Shown one piece after another: positions 55,522 through 64,000 of a stretch of DNA of 64,000 nucleotides. The notes under the pieces were generated by a model that saw only the letters and a list, made by a program, of their open reading frames with translations, did not search any database and was not told where the DNA came from. The stretch covers positions 506,467 to 570,466 of the forward strand of contig LT598459.1 of NCBI GenBank assembly GCA_900074725.1. The letters run 5' to 3'. The position numbers and the translations under genes are program-made. The stretch's first letter is position 1; each line of letters opens with the position of its first letter. Source of the DNA: Lachancea dasiensis (Eukaryota > Ascomycota > Saccharomycetes > Saccharomycetales > Saccharomycetaceae).

Positions 55522-57276
55522 TCAAACAAAAGCTTCTCGAGGTATATTATTTACACTTTCTTGGAATCCTTTCATGGCAACATCAAAATTCCAACCACTT
55601 TGCTCTGCTAACATGTATGTGTACTCAGCATTCAATTTGGTTTGTTGATGAAGTTTATTGAGAAGTTCCATTTGTAATGGGTTCAGTTTTGATTGAATCT
55701 CGGGGGGCATTACTAAGGAGGGAGTTGCTAAAGTGGGCCCTTGGATTCCTTGCATAAGAGGCTGGACGTGTGGTTGAGCCTGTGGCTGGGGGGCTGCGGG
55801 TGAAGCTGGGTGAGCATTGGGCTGTGTGGGTTGCTGCGAACTTAGCGGCGGGGTCCATGATCCGTCTGCGAAGGGCCTAATCGTGAAGAGGTCTGATGCA
55901 ATAATCACTGATCCTTGTGAGGGAACTAGGACCCATGTCCTATCAAACGATTTTTTACCTAGCTTGTTTGCGGCATTATTGTGACCGTGATTGAAGCGCC
56001 TATTCCTTCCACCTGCAGGATTGGGTGTAGATTTGTTAGCATCAATTTCAGGCGCAGCAGTTTCCTCAAAAAATCCATGCAGGGTAATAATAAAACCTTG
56101 AACCTGGGGATATGAAAAAGCTTCTACTGAATAGCTGGTTGGCTGTTCTTGCAAAGAGTGCTTTGTCTTTGGTAAAGATTTGAATATTTTGTCGATGGAC
56201 TCTTGACCCATAGCAAGTCTCTGTTGCTTAGTTCTCTCACTCGACACCTTGGTTAGGTTGCGAGATAAAGGCAGATAATAACCGAAAGTTGGATTTTGGT
56301 CCGAGTTTGGGACACTGGATGTTGGTACTGATGAGTCAATTGCCACTGAAAACTGAGACTGAGGGGTGTAAAGAGCCATCAGTTGCGTCCTGTCCGTGTC
56401 CCACAGCGTCAAAAAGTTGCTCACGAAGTCGATCGACGATTGCCCCAACTCATTCGTTTCGAAAAAAAATTGTTGCAACTTCATCGGTACGGTATAGATT
56501 TGCTGCAATTTATTCTCATCGCGCAACAAGACGTTATCTAAAATGACCAGTTTTGGAAAAAGCCGTAACATTTCTGTTCGATATAGAGGATCGGTGGTAA
56601 TAGGATTGTTCATCATCAGTAGTTCACGTAGACTTTTGAACTTGTTCTTCCATACTTCAAGTACCCTGAAACGGGCAATTTGATTGTTGGCTAAACACAA
56701 GTTTTTCAGATCTGGATAAGTTTGAGCAAGAGTTGAAATCATGTTCAAATCTCTGAGCTGATTATCCGATAAATTTATTGACTCCACGACCAGTTGCGAC
56801 TCATTTGAAGCCAGCTTCATCATAGCTGGAAAGATTTTCGATTGAGTGCTTTGCGAAGAGAAAAGTCCGTTGGTGGCCAAGTCTGGATCATTTCGAAGGT
56901 TTCCAAGGTCTAGCATCTTAGTCTCAGGTCTGTAGCGTTTGTATAAAAATGCCTTCAGTAGCATTATAGTTTTTGATGTTCCAGAGCCACTGGGAGTGCT
57001 ACCATCGCCCAGAATTTCGAATTTAAGAGCATTTCCCGCAAAACGTACACCATTCCAATTAGTTAACGATTGGGCGTCGCTCTGGCTGCTTACAAAGCCA
57101 ACTACTTGATTTCCCTCTACCGTTGAATCCATGATGGCAATGCGTGTTTTACGGCTCACAAAGCTAATCAGGTCTTGTTTGGTAGCGTTTTGCCAACCTC
57201 TAACGCCCACCTTAACTCTTCTTTCCAATGCATTTTGCTGCGCAAACGCGACAGGATTCTGATATATATTTTGCAT
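55522..57276 (-). CDS. MEX67: mRNA export receptor Mex67
   Basis: 584 aa (599 in S. cerevisiae). Domains in order are an RNA-binding RRM-like part (about 20-110), leucine-rich repeats (about 165-260, for example VVESINLSDNQLRDLNMIST), an NTF2-like domain (about 275-480) that pairs with Mtr2, a Pro/Gln/Ala-rich linker, and a UBA-like domain at the C-terminus (QMELLNKLHQQTKLNAEYTYMLAEQSGWN fits the family; ends NIPREAFV). It carries mRNPs through nuclear pores by binding FG repeats. The start is bounded by an in-frame TAA two codons before the ATG. Position YPL169C. Confidence 0.97.
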   Translation of the reverse strand: MQNIYQNPVAFAQQNALERRVKVGVRGWQNATKQDLISFVSRKTRIAIMDSTVEGNQVVGFVSSQSDAQSLTNWNGVRFAGNALKFEILGDGSTPSGSGTSKTIMLLKAFLYKRYRPETKMLDLGNLRNDPDLATNGLFSSQSTQSKIFPAMMKLASNESQLVVESINLSDNQLRDLNMISTLAQTYPDLKNLCLANNQIARFRVLEVWKNKFKSLRELLMMNNPITTDPLYRTEMLRLFPKLVILDNVLLRDENKLQQIYTVPMKLQQFFFETNELGQSSIDFVSNFLTLWDTDRTQLMALYTPQSQFSVAIDSSVPTSSVPNSDQNPTFGYYLPLSRNLTKVSSERTKQQRLAMGQESIDKIFKSLPKTKHSLQEQPTSYSVEAFSYPQVQGFIITLHGFFEETAAPEIDANKSTPNPAGGRNRRFNHGHNNAANKLGKKSFDRTWVLVPSQGSVIIASDLFTIRPFADGSWTPPLSSQQPTQPNAHPASPAAPQPQAQPHVQPLMQGIQGPTLATPSLVMPPEIQSKLNPLQMELLNKLHQQTKLNAEYTYMLAEQSGWNFDVAMKGFQESVNNIPREAFV

Positions 57277-57412
57277 GGCTTACGTGTCTCCACTATATCG
57301 AAGCCTACCAGCGATCAGCGCCTTGATTAAGGACAACTACCCCAACAATGCTTTCTTGGAGCCCATTAGGATTGAACAGAGCTTAGCATTGGAACTCTGG
57401 GAAAACTTTTAA
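57275..57412 (+). CDS. Possible microprotein head-to-head with MEX67, 45 aa
   Basis: The CATG at the MEX67 start provides an ATG on both strands. The plus-strand one (57275) opens 45 codons: it begins MAYVSPLYRSLPAISALIKD and ends LALELWENF. It has protein-like composition but no family I recognise. About one in nine ATGs would open this far by chance, so it is weak on its own. It runs antisense to the MEX67 5' leader. Confidence 0.2.
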   Translation: MAYVSPLYRSLPAISALIKDNYPNNAFLEPIRIEQSLALELWENF

Positions 57413-58348
57413 GAACAGTAGCACTATGCACGAAATTAATTCAGACGGCCAGTTTGGCGACCGCGAGAGAAATGTGGTCTACAATTCTATCCGTAATGCT
57501 CCGCCGCGCAAGCTGTTGATGGTGAATAGTTAAAATTAGCTTAGTTATCTACGATCTGTTTCATACGAAAAGATGCTGCGAAGGAGATTATTTTAAATGA
57601 TGAGATAGTGCGTGATATACATGTGCCAGGCTGATCTGTCTGTTAGTGAATGACATCTATAATACAAATCTAGCCGTTTGAGGAGCCTAGCAATGTAGTA
57701 CCGTCCTTGTGACGGTGGTAGCACAGAATTAATAAGTCAATGTTTATGTGGCTTTGAGATAATATACTGAATTCAGAGTCCCGCCTTCATACAGTTAATA
57801 GATAATCCAAAAGGCGAAAGAGTACATTTTCGTACTCCGCAGTTGAGCCCTCGGTGTATGTGATCCAAGCTATAACGTTGGATCACTTTCGACAACAATG
57901 GCACAAATCGCAAATTAGCAGCTGAAACCACAAGCCACTGCTGCCTAAGGCTCAATTTCTTAAGTGATGATTTTTCAACATCAGTCACCACTATTTCATG
58001 AATTATTGAGCGAGGTTATCATTATCTTCGTGCGCATTGGACTTTAACCATCTCTTGAAAAGGTATCTCAAGGAAAGAAACATAACCTTGATGTTATTGC
58101 TGTGATTGACAGGCACCCAGCTTATTTATTAGCACAATAAACTTCAAATCCTGCTAAGGCAAGAGAGGCCGTTGCTGGCAGAGTCGTTGATGAATGGCCT
58201 TTGATGGTCCACACGCCAAAAACCCTTCGTGCAAAAGTATCTGTTTAAAATATATAGTACAGGTCAACCTGGCCGTTTCCCACGTCTCAGGCGCGACCAA
58301 AACCATTGAAAGAAGAAGCAAGTTCCCTCCATATAGAGGCTCTAGGCT
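57413..58348. other. MEX67/SEC63 spacer
   Basis: 936 bp including the SEC63 promoter. A TATATAGTAC near 58250 could be a SEC63 TATA element. An ATGATGA (57597-57603) resembles a snoRNA C box but has no well-spaced D box. No gene or tRNA seen. Confidence 0.4.
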
Positions 58349-60346
58349 ATGACACAGAGCTACGACTATGATGAAGGGTCCGAAACATGGCCATTTTTCT
58401 TATTGACCGTGTTATGTGTGATCTTGGTACCATTGACCGTTAAGCAAATATGGGACATGCTGTCAAGCAGCGATGCGGAAACCGAGGCGCAGGAGCAGAA
58501 GTCTCAACTTGGAATGCTGTCGGAAGCATATACTGCAGATGAGATTCATGCTTTCAGAGCGAAGTACGTTTCCAAAAAATCCAAGTGGGCTGCCAAACGA
58601 AATCTGTTCATCATTGCTGGCTGGACTCTAGTTGCCTATTTGGTCCAGCACATTGGATCCAATGATGCAATCAGAGATGCTGCTACTACTTTGTTTGATC
58701 CCTACTCGCTCTTGAACATTTCAACTAGCTCAACCGAACGTGAAATTCGTTCTGCGTACCGCAAGCTGTCCATCAAGTTTCATCCTGACAAACTGCCCAA
58801 AGAATTAACTGCCGAGGAGCGGACTACCATGGAAGAGCAATATGTTATGATTACTAAAGCCTACAAATCGCTTACCGAAGAAATTACTCGTGAAAACTAC
58901 CTCAGGTACGGCCACCCAGATGGGCCGCAAGCGACTTCTCATGGTATAGCTTTGCCCAAGTTTCTAGTTGACAGCTCTGTCTCATCTCTCGTAGTTTTGG
59001 GATACGTTGGATTACTAGGCTTTATTTTACCCTTTTTAGTCAGCAGATGGTGGTCCAAAACCCAATCTATGACGAAGAAAGGGATACACGTCAAATCTGC
59101 TTCTTACTTTTCCGACAGACTGTTCAATTTCAAACCCTCTCAAGTGGTGACGATGGATCTTCTCATCAATTGGATCTCTCACGCACAGGAGTTTAAAGTC
59201 ATGTATCCTGCTCTTCACCAAGAAACATTCGAGAAATTGATACACGATCACATCAACCGCGAAAACAGCGGTGATTTACAGAATGAAAAGTTTAGAATTG
59301 TGGCTAAAAGTCACGTCTTACTCTTTGGGTTGTTAGATATTGCCACCACTTTTCGCAACCTCGAAATTTCCAACATGGCTATTGACACCTTAAAGGCAAT
59401 TGTTCAAGCTACTCCTCTGTCTCCTTATTCCCAGATCTTGCAGCTTCCCAATGTCGATGCTGAGCGATTTATAAATGGCTCTGTGGATGACATTCGCACT
59501 CTCGGGAAACTTTTCACTTACGAGGACAAAAAGATCAGTAAGATCTTAGGAATTGATGATGAAGATAAGTTGCAGGAAACATTGACTGTCGCTTCAAATA
59601 TACCTTTCTTGAAGCTGATAAGGGCAGAGTTCAAAGTTCCTGGCGAAACGATTGTTACCCCTCAGTCAACACCTCATATTTCTTTAAAAGTGCTAGTGCG
59701 TTCGGCTAAACACAAATTTTTCGGTCCCACAAAAATCCCAGATGAAATGTGTCGGGAAAAACAAGACTTTGATTCTCTCAGAGACCCATTCGCATCTATT
59801 CAAGACCAGCCTAAACTACCACAGTCCTTTGCACCTTTTTTCCCTGCCAAACGTAGTGGCTGCTGGTGTGCACTTGTTGTCCTTCAAAAAGATGGTAAGG
59901 TCATTCAAACGCCCATGTTGGTAGACAGACTATCATTCACCAATTTAAAAAACGACCTCGATAAGAGAACAGTCTCAGACCTGGAAAAAGATTTCAATCC
60001 CGAAGACTGGTGCATTGGTACTATCAAAATTCCTTACAGCCAACCAGCTCCCGAGGAAAAAGGCGACTACTTTTTCAGAGTTATTGTCAAGAGCACCGAG
60101 TATTTTGGGCCTGATCTCGATTTTACCGTGACAATGAGTGTTCGTGAACCTTCTCAAGTCGAAAAAATGGAGAGAGAGGCTCTTGAAGAAGAGTCGGATC
60201 TTGAGGATGGTGAAGGTAGTGAATTGGAAGAGGATGATGAAAGTAACGACGAATTAGAGGATGATGAGAGTGATTATACTGACATTGATACAGACACGGA
60301 GGATGAGGATGATGAAAATTCTGTGGTCAAGCCCGAGACCTCATAG
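58349..60346 (+). CDS. SEC63: ER translocon J-protein Sec63
   Basis: 665 aa (663 in S. cerevisiae). Membrane spans lie at about 14-32, 85-101 and 211-230. The lumenal J domain sits between the second and third, with HPD at 145-147, and recruits Kar2. The large cytosolic Brl domain follows and ends in a strongly acidic tail (EDDESNDELEDDESDYTDID and on), the Sec62-binding end. Sec63 works with the Sec61 channel in post-translational translocation into the ER. Position YOR254C. Confidence 0.97.
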   Translation: MTQSYDYDEGSETWPFFLLTVLCVILVPLTVKQIWDMLSSSDAETEAQEQKSQLGMLSEAYTADEIHAFRAKYVSKKSKWAAKRNLFIIAGWTLVAYLVQHIGSNDAIRDAATTLFDPYSLLNISTSSTEREIRSAYRKLSIKFHPDKLPKELTAEERTTMEEQYVMITKAYKSLTEEITRENYLRYGHPDGPQATSHGIALPKFLVDSSVSSLVVLGYVGLLGFILPFLVSRWWSKTQSMTKKGIHVKSASYFSDRLFNFKPSQVVTMDLLINWISHAQEFKVMYPALHQETFEKLIHDHINRENSGDLQNEKFRIVAKSHVLLFGLLDIATTFRNLEISNMAIDTLKAIVQATPLSPYSQILQLPNVDAERFINGSVDDIRTLGKLFTYEDKKISKILGIDDEDKLQETLTVASNIPFLKLIRAEFKVPGETIVTPQSTPHISLKVLVRSAKHKFFGPTKIPDEMCREKQDFDSLRDPFASIQDQPKLPQSFAPFFPAKRSGCWCALVVLQKDGKVIQTPMLVDRLSFTNLKNDLDKRTVSDLEKDFNPEDWCIGTIKIPYSQPAPEEKGDYFFRVIVKSTEYFGPDLDFTVTMSVREPSQVEKMEREALEEESDLEDGEGSELEEDDESNDELEDDESDYTDIDTDTEDEDDENSVVKPETS

Positions 60347-60475
60347 ATAGTTCAAAAGTGTATCCGAACTTTTCACCCTTTGCATAAAATGTAATGATAA
60401 AAATAGTACATAGTCGTGAATGTCACACCTTAGAAGTCTTTAATCTGTCAGCACACCGCGGTTGAGCTTTCTATC

Positions 60476-60967
60476 TTAAACTTTCTTCAGCAGCACATAT
60501 GCATCTGGAGAACCGCTAGTTTCTTTATAGTAGTTTGGGAGGACGTCACCTTCAATTCTGAAGTCCTTTCTCTGGTACCACTCTAGAGCCTCTTGATTAT
60601 CCACAGCAACGTGAACAAAAATCTTGTGCTGGTAGTGAGATTTGGTTTGTTCCTCGATGTAATTCAAGAGTGCAGTTCCCAATCCTTTGCTTCTGTAGGC
60701 TTCCAAAACTGCGAGGATTTGAATGTAAACACCAGCCGATTGGACGCCACCATTTTTGCTGGCAATCAGCTCGGCTCTTACCCCACCTACGGCCACTTCT
60801 CCAAAGTACCCTAGTTGGGCAAACACGGTTGTATTTGCTTTGTCGTCAAACTGTTCTTCAAAGAACTTGCTAGGGTATTTTACTGGCAAGACCGTATTGG
60901 CGATTTTTTGGAAGGTGCCCACATTGTTCGAGTATACAGCGTCAAGGTTCACAGGACTCTTGACCAT
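60476..60967 (-). CDS. NAT5: N-alpha-acetyltransferase Naa50 (Nat5)
   Basis: By alignment with Nat5 and human Naa50 the start is ATG 60967 (MVKSPVNLDAVYSNNVGTF), 163 aa. An in-frame ATG at 61027 would add 20 residues rich in Arg/Ser/Gln. The GNAT fold shows an intact acetyl-CoA motif R/QxxGxG as RSKGLG (92-97). Tyr81 and His119 line up with the human catalytic Tyr73 and His112, and VLPVKY (26-31) with the human substrate-pocket FPVSY. The S. cerevisiae protein lacks the motif and is regarded as inactive, so this copy may be an active enzyme. It binds the NatA complex at the ribosome. Position YOR253W. Confidence 0.92.
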   Translation of the reverse strand: MVKSPVNLDAVYSNNVGTFQKIANTVLPVKYPSKFFEEQFDDKANTTVFAQLGYFGEVAVGGVRAELIASKNGGVQSAGVYIQILAVLEAYRSKGLGTALLNYIEEQTKSHYQHKIFVHVAVDNQEALEWYQRKDFRIEGDVLPNYYKETSGSPDAYVLLKKV

Positions 60968-61099
60968 TGTTCTTCTTTGGTAACTGCTTAATCTTATTTG
61001 AAATGCTAGAGTTCCATCTTGTACCATCTAAATAAAAAATCGCTAACTACACTACCTCGCACTTAACAGACATAATACCCAATAGACCTAAAGCACAGC

Positions 61100-62296
61100 A
61101 TGAACCGTTTCTCAAGATTCCAAATAAAGCTCAATGGTCGACCGATTTTCAGCAGGGCATCAAGTCGAGCGGCTAATCGAGTTCAGGCACCATTGCCTCG
61201 AAAGCTGATCAAGAACAAAAGCAGTGGCCAAAATACATTCGTAAATGAGCTTGAAAACCAGCTTCTGTCAGGAAAACTGCCTCTTCCGAACAGCAGGCTG
61301 AATATTGCTTTACTCGCCCTATGCCGACCTTTAGGAATCGATAATAGCTCCCTCACGGTTCAAAAGATGAGGTTAATAAACAAGATGGTATTACAGGGTA
61401 GAGTTAACCCTCTGGCCATAGAAGAGGCTTGGTCTAATGGTTCATCGAAACAGACCATGGTAAACATCCTCAAACCACAGAAAGAGGCGAAGCAGATGGG
61501 TCATATTGGCGAGAGCCCAAAAAACACAGAACTATTAAGTATTCGACCTTCAACTTCCAAAGAGTTCCAAAAAACCTTGGAAAATTTGAGTGCTCAGACG
61601 GGGTATTCTAGTTTGAGCGATGGGTCTGAATCAATTAGAGACGCGGTGTTAGACCCTAGGCCGGAACCTTATAAAAGTGACATTGACATCTCCACTTTAC
61701 AATCGTTCTTGAGAAACACTGAAAAATCCAAGAGAGAACAACGACAATTCGCTTGGGAACAAACGCGACGGTACGAGTGGAACCAAAATATAAATCCAAT
61801 GGGTGCTGTTTCACCTGGTAGTCTGATCTTCAACAATAACTCTTTGAGACCAAGGTCCAAGATTTTCAAAGCATTTGAAAACCCCAGTTCTATTCAGTTT
61901 GAATCAAACACAGATCATGCCAGGCAAGGCCCGGTTGCCGATTCGACAGAGATTCTGATCTATGACATGGAACGAGGCGAGAAATCTGTCGGTACATGGA
62001 AAACGCAGAAGACTAATTTACATATAGAATACAAAGATTTGTTCACTGTGATCAATGGCAATTCAAAACCACCCGAACAGCTACTTAGAATTATTACGGG
62101 ACTAGAGGAAGATAAATGGCAACTGATTGGAGAAGTAGACGTGAACGAGAGTAGGGGCATCATTTTCAAACGGGACAGTACAACAAAAAAAGGGCAAGTC
62201 TTTAACCTCATCAGCGTCAGCTTAGTGGCCCTCTTGATCACGGTCACCACTTACTTCGTAACGCAGCGGCAGAAACAGAGAAGGTCAAACGCGTAG
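61100..62296 (+). CDS. MRX4: Mitochondrial membrane protein Mrx4 (YPL168W-like)
   Basis: 398 aa (430 in S. cerevisiae). The N-terminus MNRFSRFQIKLNGRPIFSRASSRAANR is a typical mitochondrial presequence with no acidic residue. The middle is hydrophilic with no domain I know. A single membrane span lies near the C-terminus (VFNLISVSLVALLITVTTYF), followed by a short basic tail. S. cerevisiae Mrx4 co-purifies with the mitochondrial ribosome/expression assemblies. The name relies on gene order (YPL168W between MEX67 and REV3), orientation, length and layout. Confidence 0.75.
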   Translation: MNRFSRFQIKLNGRPIFSRASSRAANRVQAPLPRKLIKNKSSGQNTFVNELENQLLSGKLPLPNSRLNIALLALCRPLGIDNSSLTVQKMRLINKMVLQGRVNPLAIEEAWSNGSSKQTMVNILKPQKEAKQMGHIGESPKNTELLSIRPSTSKEFQKTLENLSAQTGYSSLSDGSESIRDAVLDPRPEPYKSDIDISTLQSFLRNTEKSKREQRQFAWEQTRRYEWNQNINPMGAVSPGSLIFNNNSLRPRSKIFKAFENPSSIQFESNTDHARQGPVADSTEILIYDMERGEKSVGTWKTQKTNLHIEYKDLFTVINGNSKPPEQLLRIITGLEEDKWQLIGEVDVNESRGIIFKRDSTTKKGQVFNLISVSLVALLITVTTYFVTQRQKQRRSNA

Positions 62297-62386
62297 TTAG
62301 TCATTACACACCTCCCAAAAGAAGTCCTTTACCGATTTCCGCATGCCTGTATTTGTTTTTCATTTACATCGACATCTGAAATCGTT

Positions 62387-62953
62387 CTATTTCATATCAA
62401 TATCAGCGCCGGAAGGCCCGGTGCTGGCGTTACCACCAATCACTCTCTCGCCATCGATGTTGACTCGAATCTGTTTCATCGTGCTCATGGACCCAAAACT
62501 TTGATTCCATTTTCTTAGAAACTCCACATTTTTTGCATCGCAGAGATCGGGAACTAGAAATCCGGACTCAAGCTCCTTCATTTCGAAATCTCTTTTTTGT
62601 TGCAGTATGATTTGCCTATTCGAAGGTGGGCGATTGGACCTTCTCTTTTGCTTAAGTTCATCTAACTCCGCGTCGTCACGGCATATATATTCTCTTGCAA
62701 AGATCATCGTTTCTTCAAGGCTGAAAGTCGTCTGGTCCTTGAAAGAATCTGAGTTAATGACATCTTGAATAAATTTGACTCGAGCAAGTTCGTGAGACTT
62801 GCGTTCGTTATGTGCCTTTTTTTTGGCAGCAATCTTCTCTTCACGCATTGTTGCAGTGGCCAGCTTTTGGAACTTGCGACCTTTGGGATGTAGGGCAACA
62901 GTTTTTCCCTTTTGATTCTTTTGAATTTTGCTTAAAGATTTGGTCAACGGCAT
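62387..62953 (-). CDS. TMA16: 60S biogenesis factor Tma16
   Basis: 188 aa (178 in S. cerevisiae). It is helical and very basic at the N-terminus (SKIQKNQKGKTVALHPKGRK), with the conserved ALHPKGRKFQKL motif, a charged middle and the EREY-type segment MIFAREYICRDDAELDELK. The C-terminus is acidic and variable. Tma16 binds late pre-60S particles in the nucleus. A PAC box and an RRPE-like motif lie 131-150 bp upstream. Position YOR252W. Confidence 0.94.
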   Translation of the reverse strand: MPLTKSLSKIQKNQKGKTVALHPKGRKFQKLATATMREEKIAAKKKAHNERKSHELARVKFIQDVINSDSFKDQTTFSLEETMIFAREYICRDDAELDELKQKRRSNRPPSNRQIILQQKRDFEMKELESGFLVPDLCDAKNVEFLRKWNQSFGSMSTMKQIRVNIDGERVIGGNASTGPSGADIDMK

Positions 62954-63083
62954 TATCCTACAGTATGCTCAAATAGATTCTCGTGCTAAAGTTCCGTATG
63001 TCAGGCTAAAGACCGTCTCACACTTTCGACCAGATGCAGATCAAGAACGGATCGCTTGATGTTTTGAGGATCCAACCCACAAA

Positions 63084-63091
63084 GCGATGAG
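63084..63091 (+). promoter_or_regulatory. PAC element upstream of TMA16
   Basis: GCGATGAG, 131 bp upstream of the TMA16 ATG, followed after 4 bp by GAAAATTT (63096-63103), an RRPE-like core. The pair is typical of ribosome biogenesis genes. REV3 ends at 63151, so TMA16 is the only promoter this spacer can serve. Confidence 0.6.
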
Positions 63092-63150
63092 CATCGAAAA
63101 TTTACCCACTGTTCGTTAAAAGTTATTTAAGATGGTACGTTAGCCATCAT

Positions 63151-64000
63151 TCACCAATGATCCAACTGTTTTAGTACTTTTAAGCGTTCCCTAGCCCTAT
63201 GGGAATTAGTAGATGACCCATATCTGATCCGCGAGTAATAAACAGGACAGTCTTGAGAATCACATTTGGTGACAATTTTTGACATGTCATATTGAGAGTT
63301 CTTCGTCAGAGGCTCACAACAAGCTCTGCAGGCGGTTAAGACGTTCTTGAGCTTTCTTTTTGAATCTATGTCTTCTTCTAAAATTGCCGCAGCCGTCGAG
63401 CATGTCTGCATCAAGCAATTTGCGCACAAAAGACCATCAGAGCTTCCTTTCATTTCACTTTTGCAGCTAAAGCATAACGTGGAGCGCATGAAGTCTGGCA
63501 GTTTTCCATTTTTATCCTGGTGGTAATTCAAATCCTGTACCCTAGGCATCTCTGCAAACCATCTCGTAACATCTACACCAATGAGATTGAAAAACCGTTG
63601 CAATGGCGGAATAAGGGTTTTAGTGATATAGTACGTGGAATCGAGTTCGAACATGTCATTAGACAAGAAAACCTCGGGAGGAATGCAGCGGTCTCGCAAT
63701 ATTTGTCCCGGTCGTCCTTTTGTGACTACGTATGAAACTCTCTCGCGATATTGAGGCTCTGCCCTGTGATCTAAGGCTTTTTGTTTCTGAGCTACCACGG
63801 CCCCGGGTGGAGCGGTTTTCTCACTTTTGTAGGATCCTAATTTCACTTCGCGCGCGAAACAAAAATCTTGTACCGACACCTGGCCTTTGATTATCTTCAG
63901 AAATTGGTCCTGCACGTAGGCCCTGACAGCTGATAAATTTTGAGTCTCGAATAAAATTCGCAAGGATTTTTCGACTATCTTTTGCTGTGCCGGGTGTCCA
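63151..64000 (-). CDS. REV3: DNA polymerase zeta catalytic subunit Rev3, C-terminus (partial)
   Basis: The frame is open to the right edge; at least 282 residues are inside. The visible part covers the last part of the B-family polymerase thumb (GHPAQQKIVEKSLRILFETQ, DQFLKIIKGQ) and VSYVVTKG, typical of B-family polymerases. The C-terminal cysteine modules follow: a zinc module (CFSCKSEMKGSSDGLLCANC) and the iron-sulphur module (CRACC ... CDSQDC), which binds the Pol31 accessory subunit. Rev3 does translesion synthesis. The start is outside the window. Position YPL167C. Confidence 0.95.
   Translation of the reverse strand, partial: GHPAQQKIVEKSLRILFETQNLSAVRAYVQDQFLKIIKGQVSVQDFCFAREVKLGSYKSEKTAPPGAVVAQKQKALDHRAEPQYRERVSYVVTKGRPGQILRDRCIPPEVFLSNDMFELDSTYYITKTLIPPLQRFFNLIGVDVTRWFAEMPRVQDLNYHQDKNGKLPDFMRSTLCFSCKSEMKGSSDGLLCANCLMQTCSTAAAILEEDIDSKRKLKNVLTACRACCEPLTKNSQYDMSKIVTKCDSQDCPVYYSRIRYGSSTNSHRARERLKVLKQLDHW

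Noticed and set aside
57597-57634. ATGATGA (C box) and CTGA (D box), a possible C/D snoRNA
   Set aside because: Spacing of about 35 nt is too short, there is no terminal stem, and the next CTGA (57767) is too far.

Overview
The window is nuclear DNA of a budding yeast (Saccharomycetaceae). Genes are dense and nearly intron-free. Almost every product is a close relative of a Saccharomyces cerevisiae protein, and CTG codons fall at conserved leucines (for example the [10 protein letters not shown] stretch of RPT4), so the genetic code is standard. Gene order shows a lineage that split before the yeast whole-genome duplication (WGD). Read left to right, S. cerevisiae chromosome XIII genes (YMR216-YMR208) interleave with chromosome XV genes (YOR276-YOR252), and then chromosome XV genes interleave with chromosome XVI genes (YPL172-176 and YPL170-167). 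The moderate GC content and this order fit Lachancea or a close relative; the species cannot be fixed from sequence alone. S. cerevisiae names and order are from memory, not from a database search.

Layout. 1-13.5 kb: 3' end of SKY1, a possible small membrane protein, SCJ1, CAF20, CEF1, EFR3, RIM20, MOD5, DML1. 14.4-16.0 kb: a decayed MFS transporter gene at the TPO4 position. 16.3-27.5 kb: YMR209C-like methyltransferase, YTM1, FSF1, ERG12, VPH1, PAC1. 27.5-29.6 kb: gene-poor spacer. 29.6-44.6 kb: HRK1, PNT1, RBL2, DSE3, GPN2, RPN8, COX10, GCD1, RPT4, HNT3. 44.7-53.4 kb: MRPL40, CDC31, NIP100, SPT14 (split by a small intron that hides its first exon), one TRE1/TRE2-type gene. 53.6-64 kb: DAP1, an OSW1 candidate, MEX67, SEC63, NAT5, MRX4, TMA16, 3' part of REV3.

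The genes are mostly unrelated housekeeping functions transcribed singly, many in divergent or convergent pairs; NIP100 and SPT14 end only 8 bp apart. Promoter motifs fit the products: PACE (Rpn4) elements before both proteasome genes, PAC/RRPE before YTM1 and TMA16, RRPE before CAF20 and MRPL40, and an Ace2/Swi5 site before DSE3. No tRNA, rRNA, transposon, LTR, centromere or CRISPR was recognised. The best leads are the TPO4 pseudogene, a NAT5 product that keeps the acetyl-CoA and catalytic motifs lost in S. cerevisiae, the SPT14 micro-exon, the MOD5 dual start with a two-codon upstream ORF, the RRPE at MRPL40, and several unassigned small ORFs.
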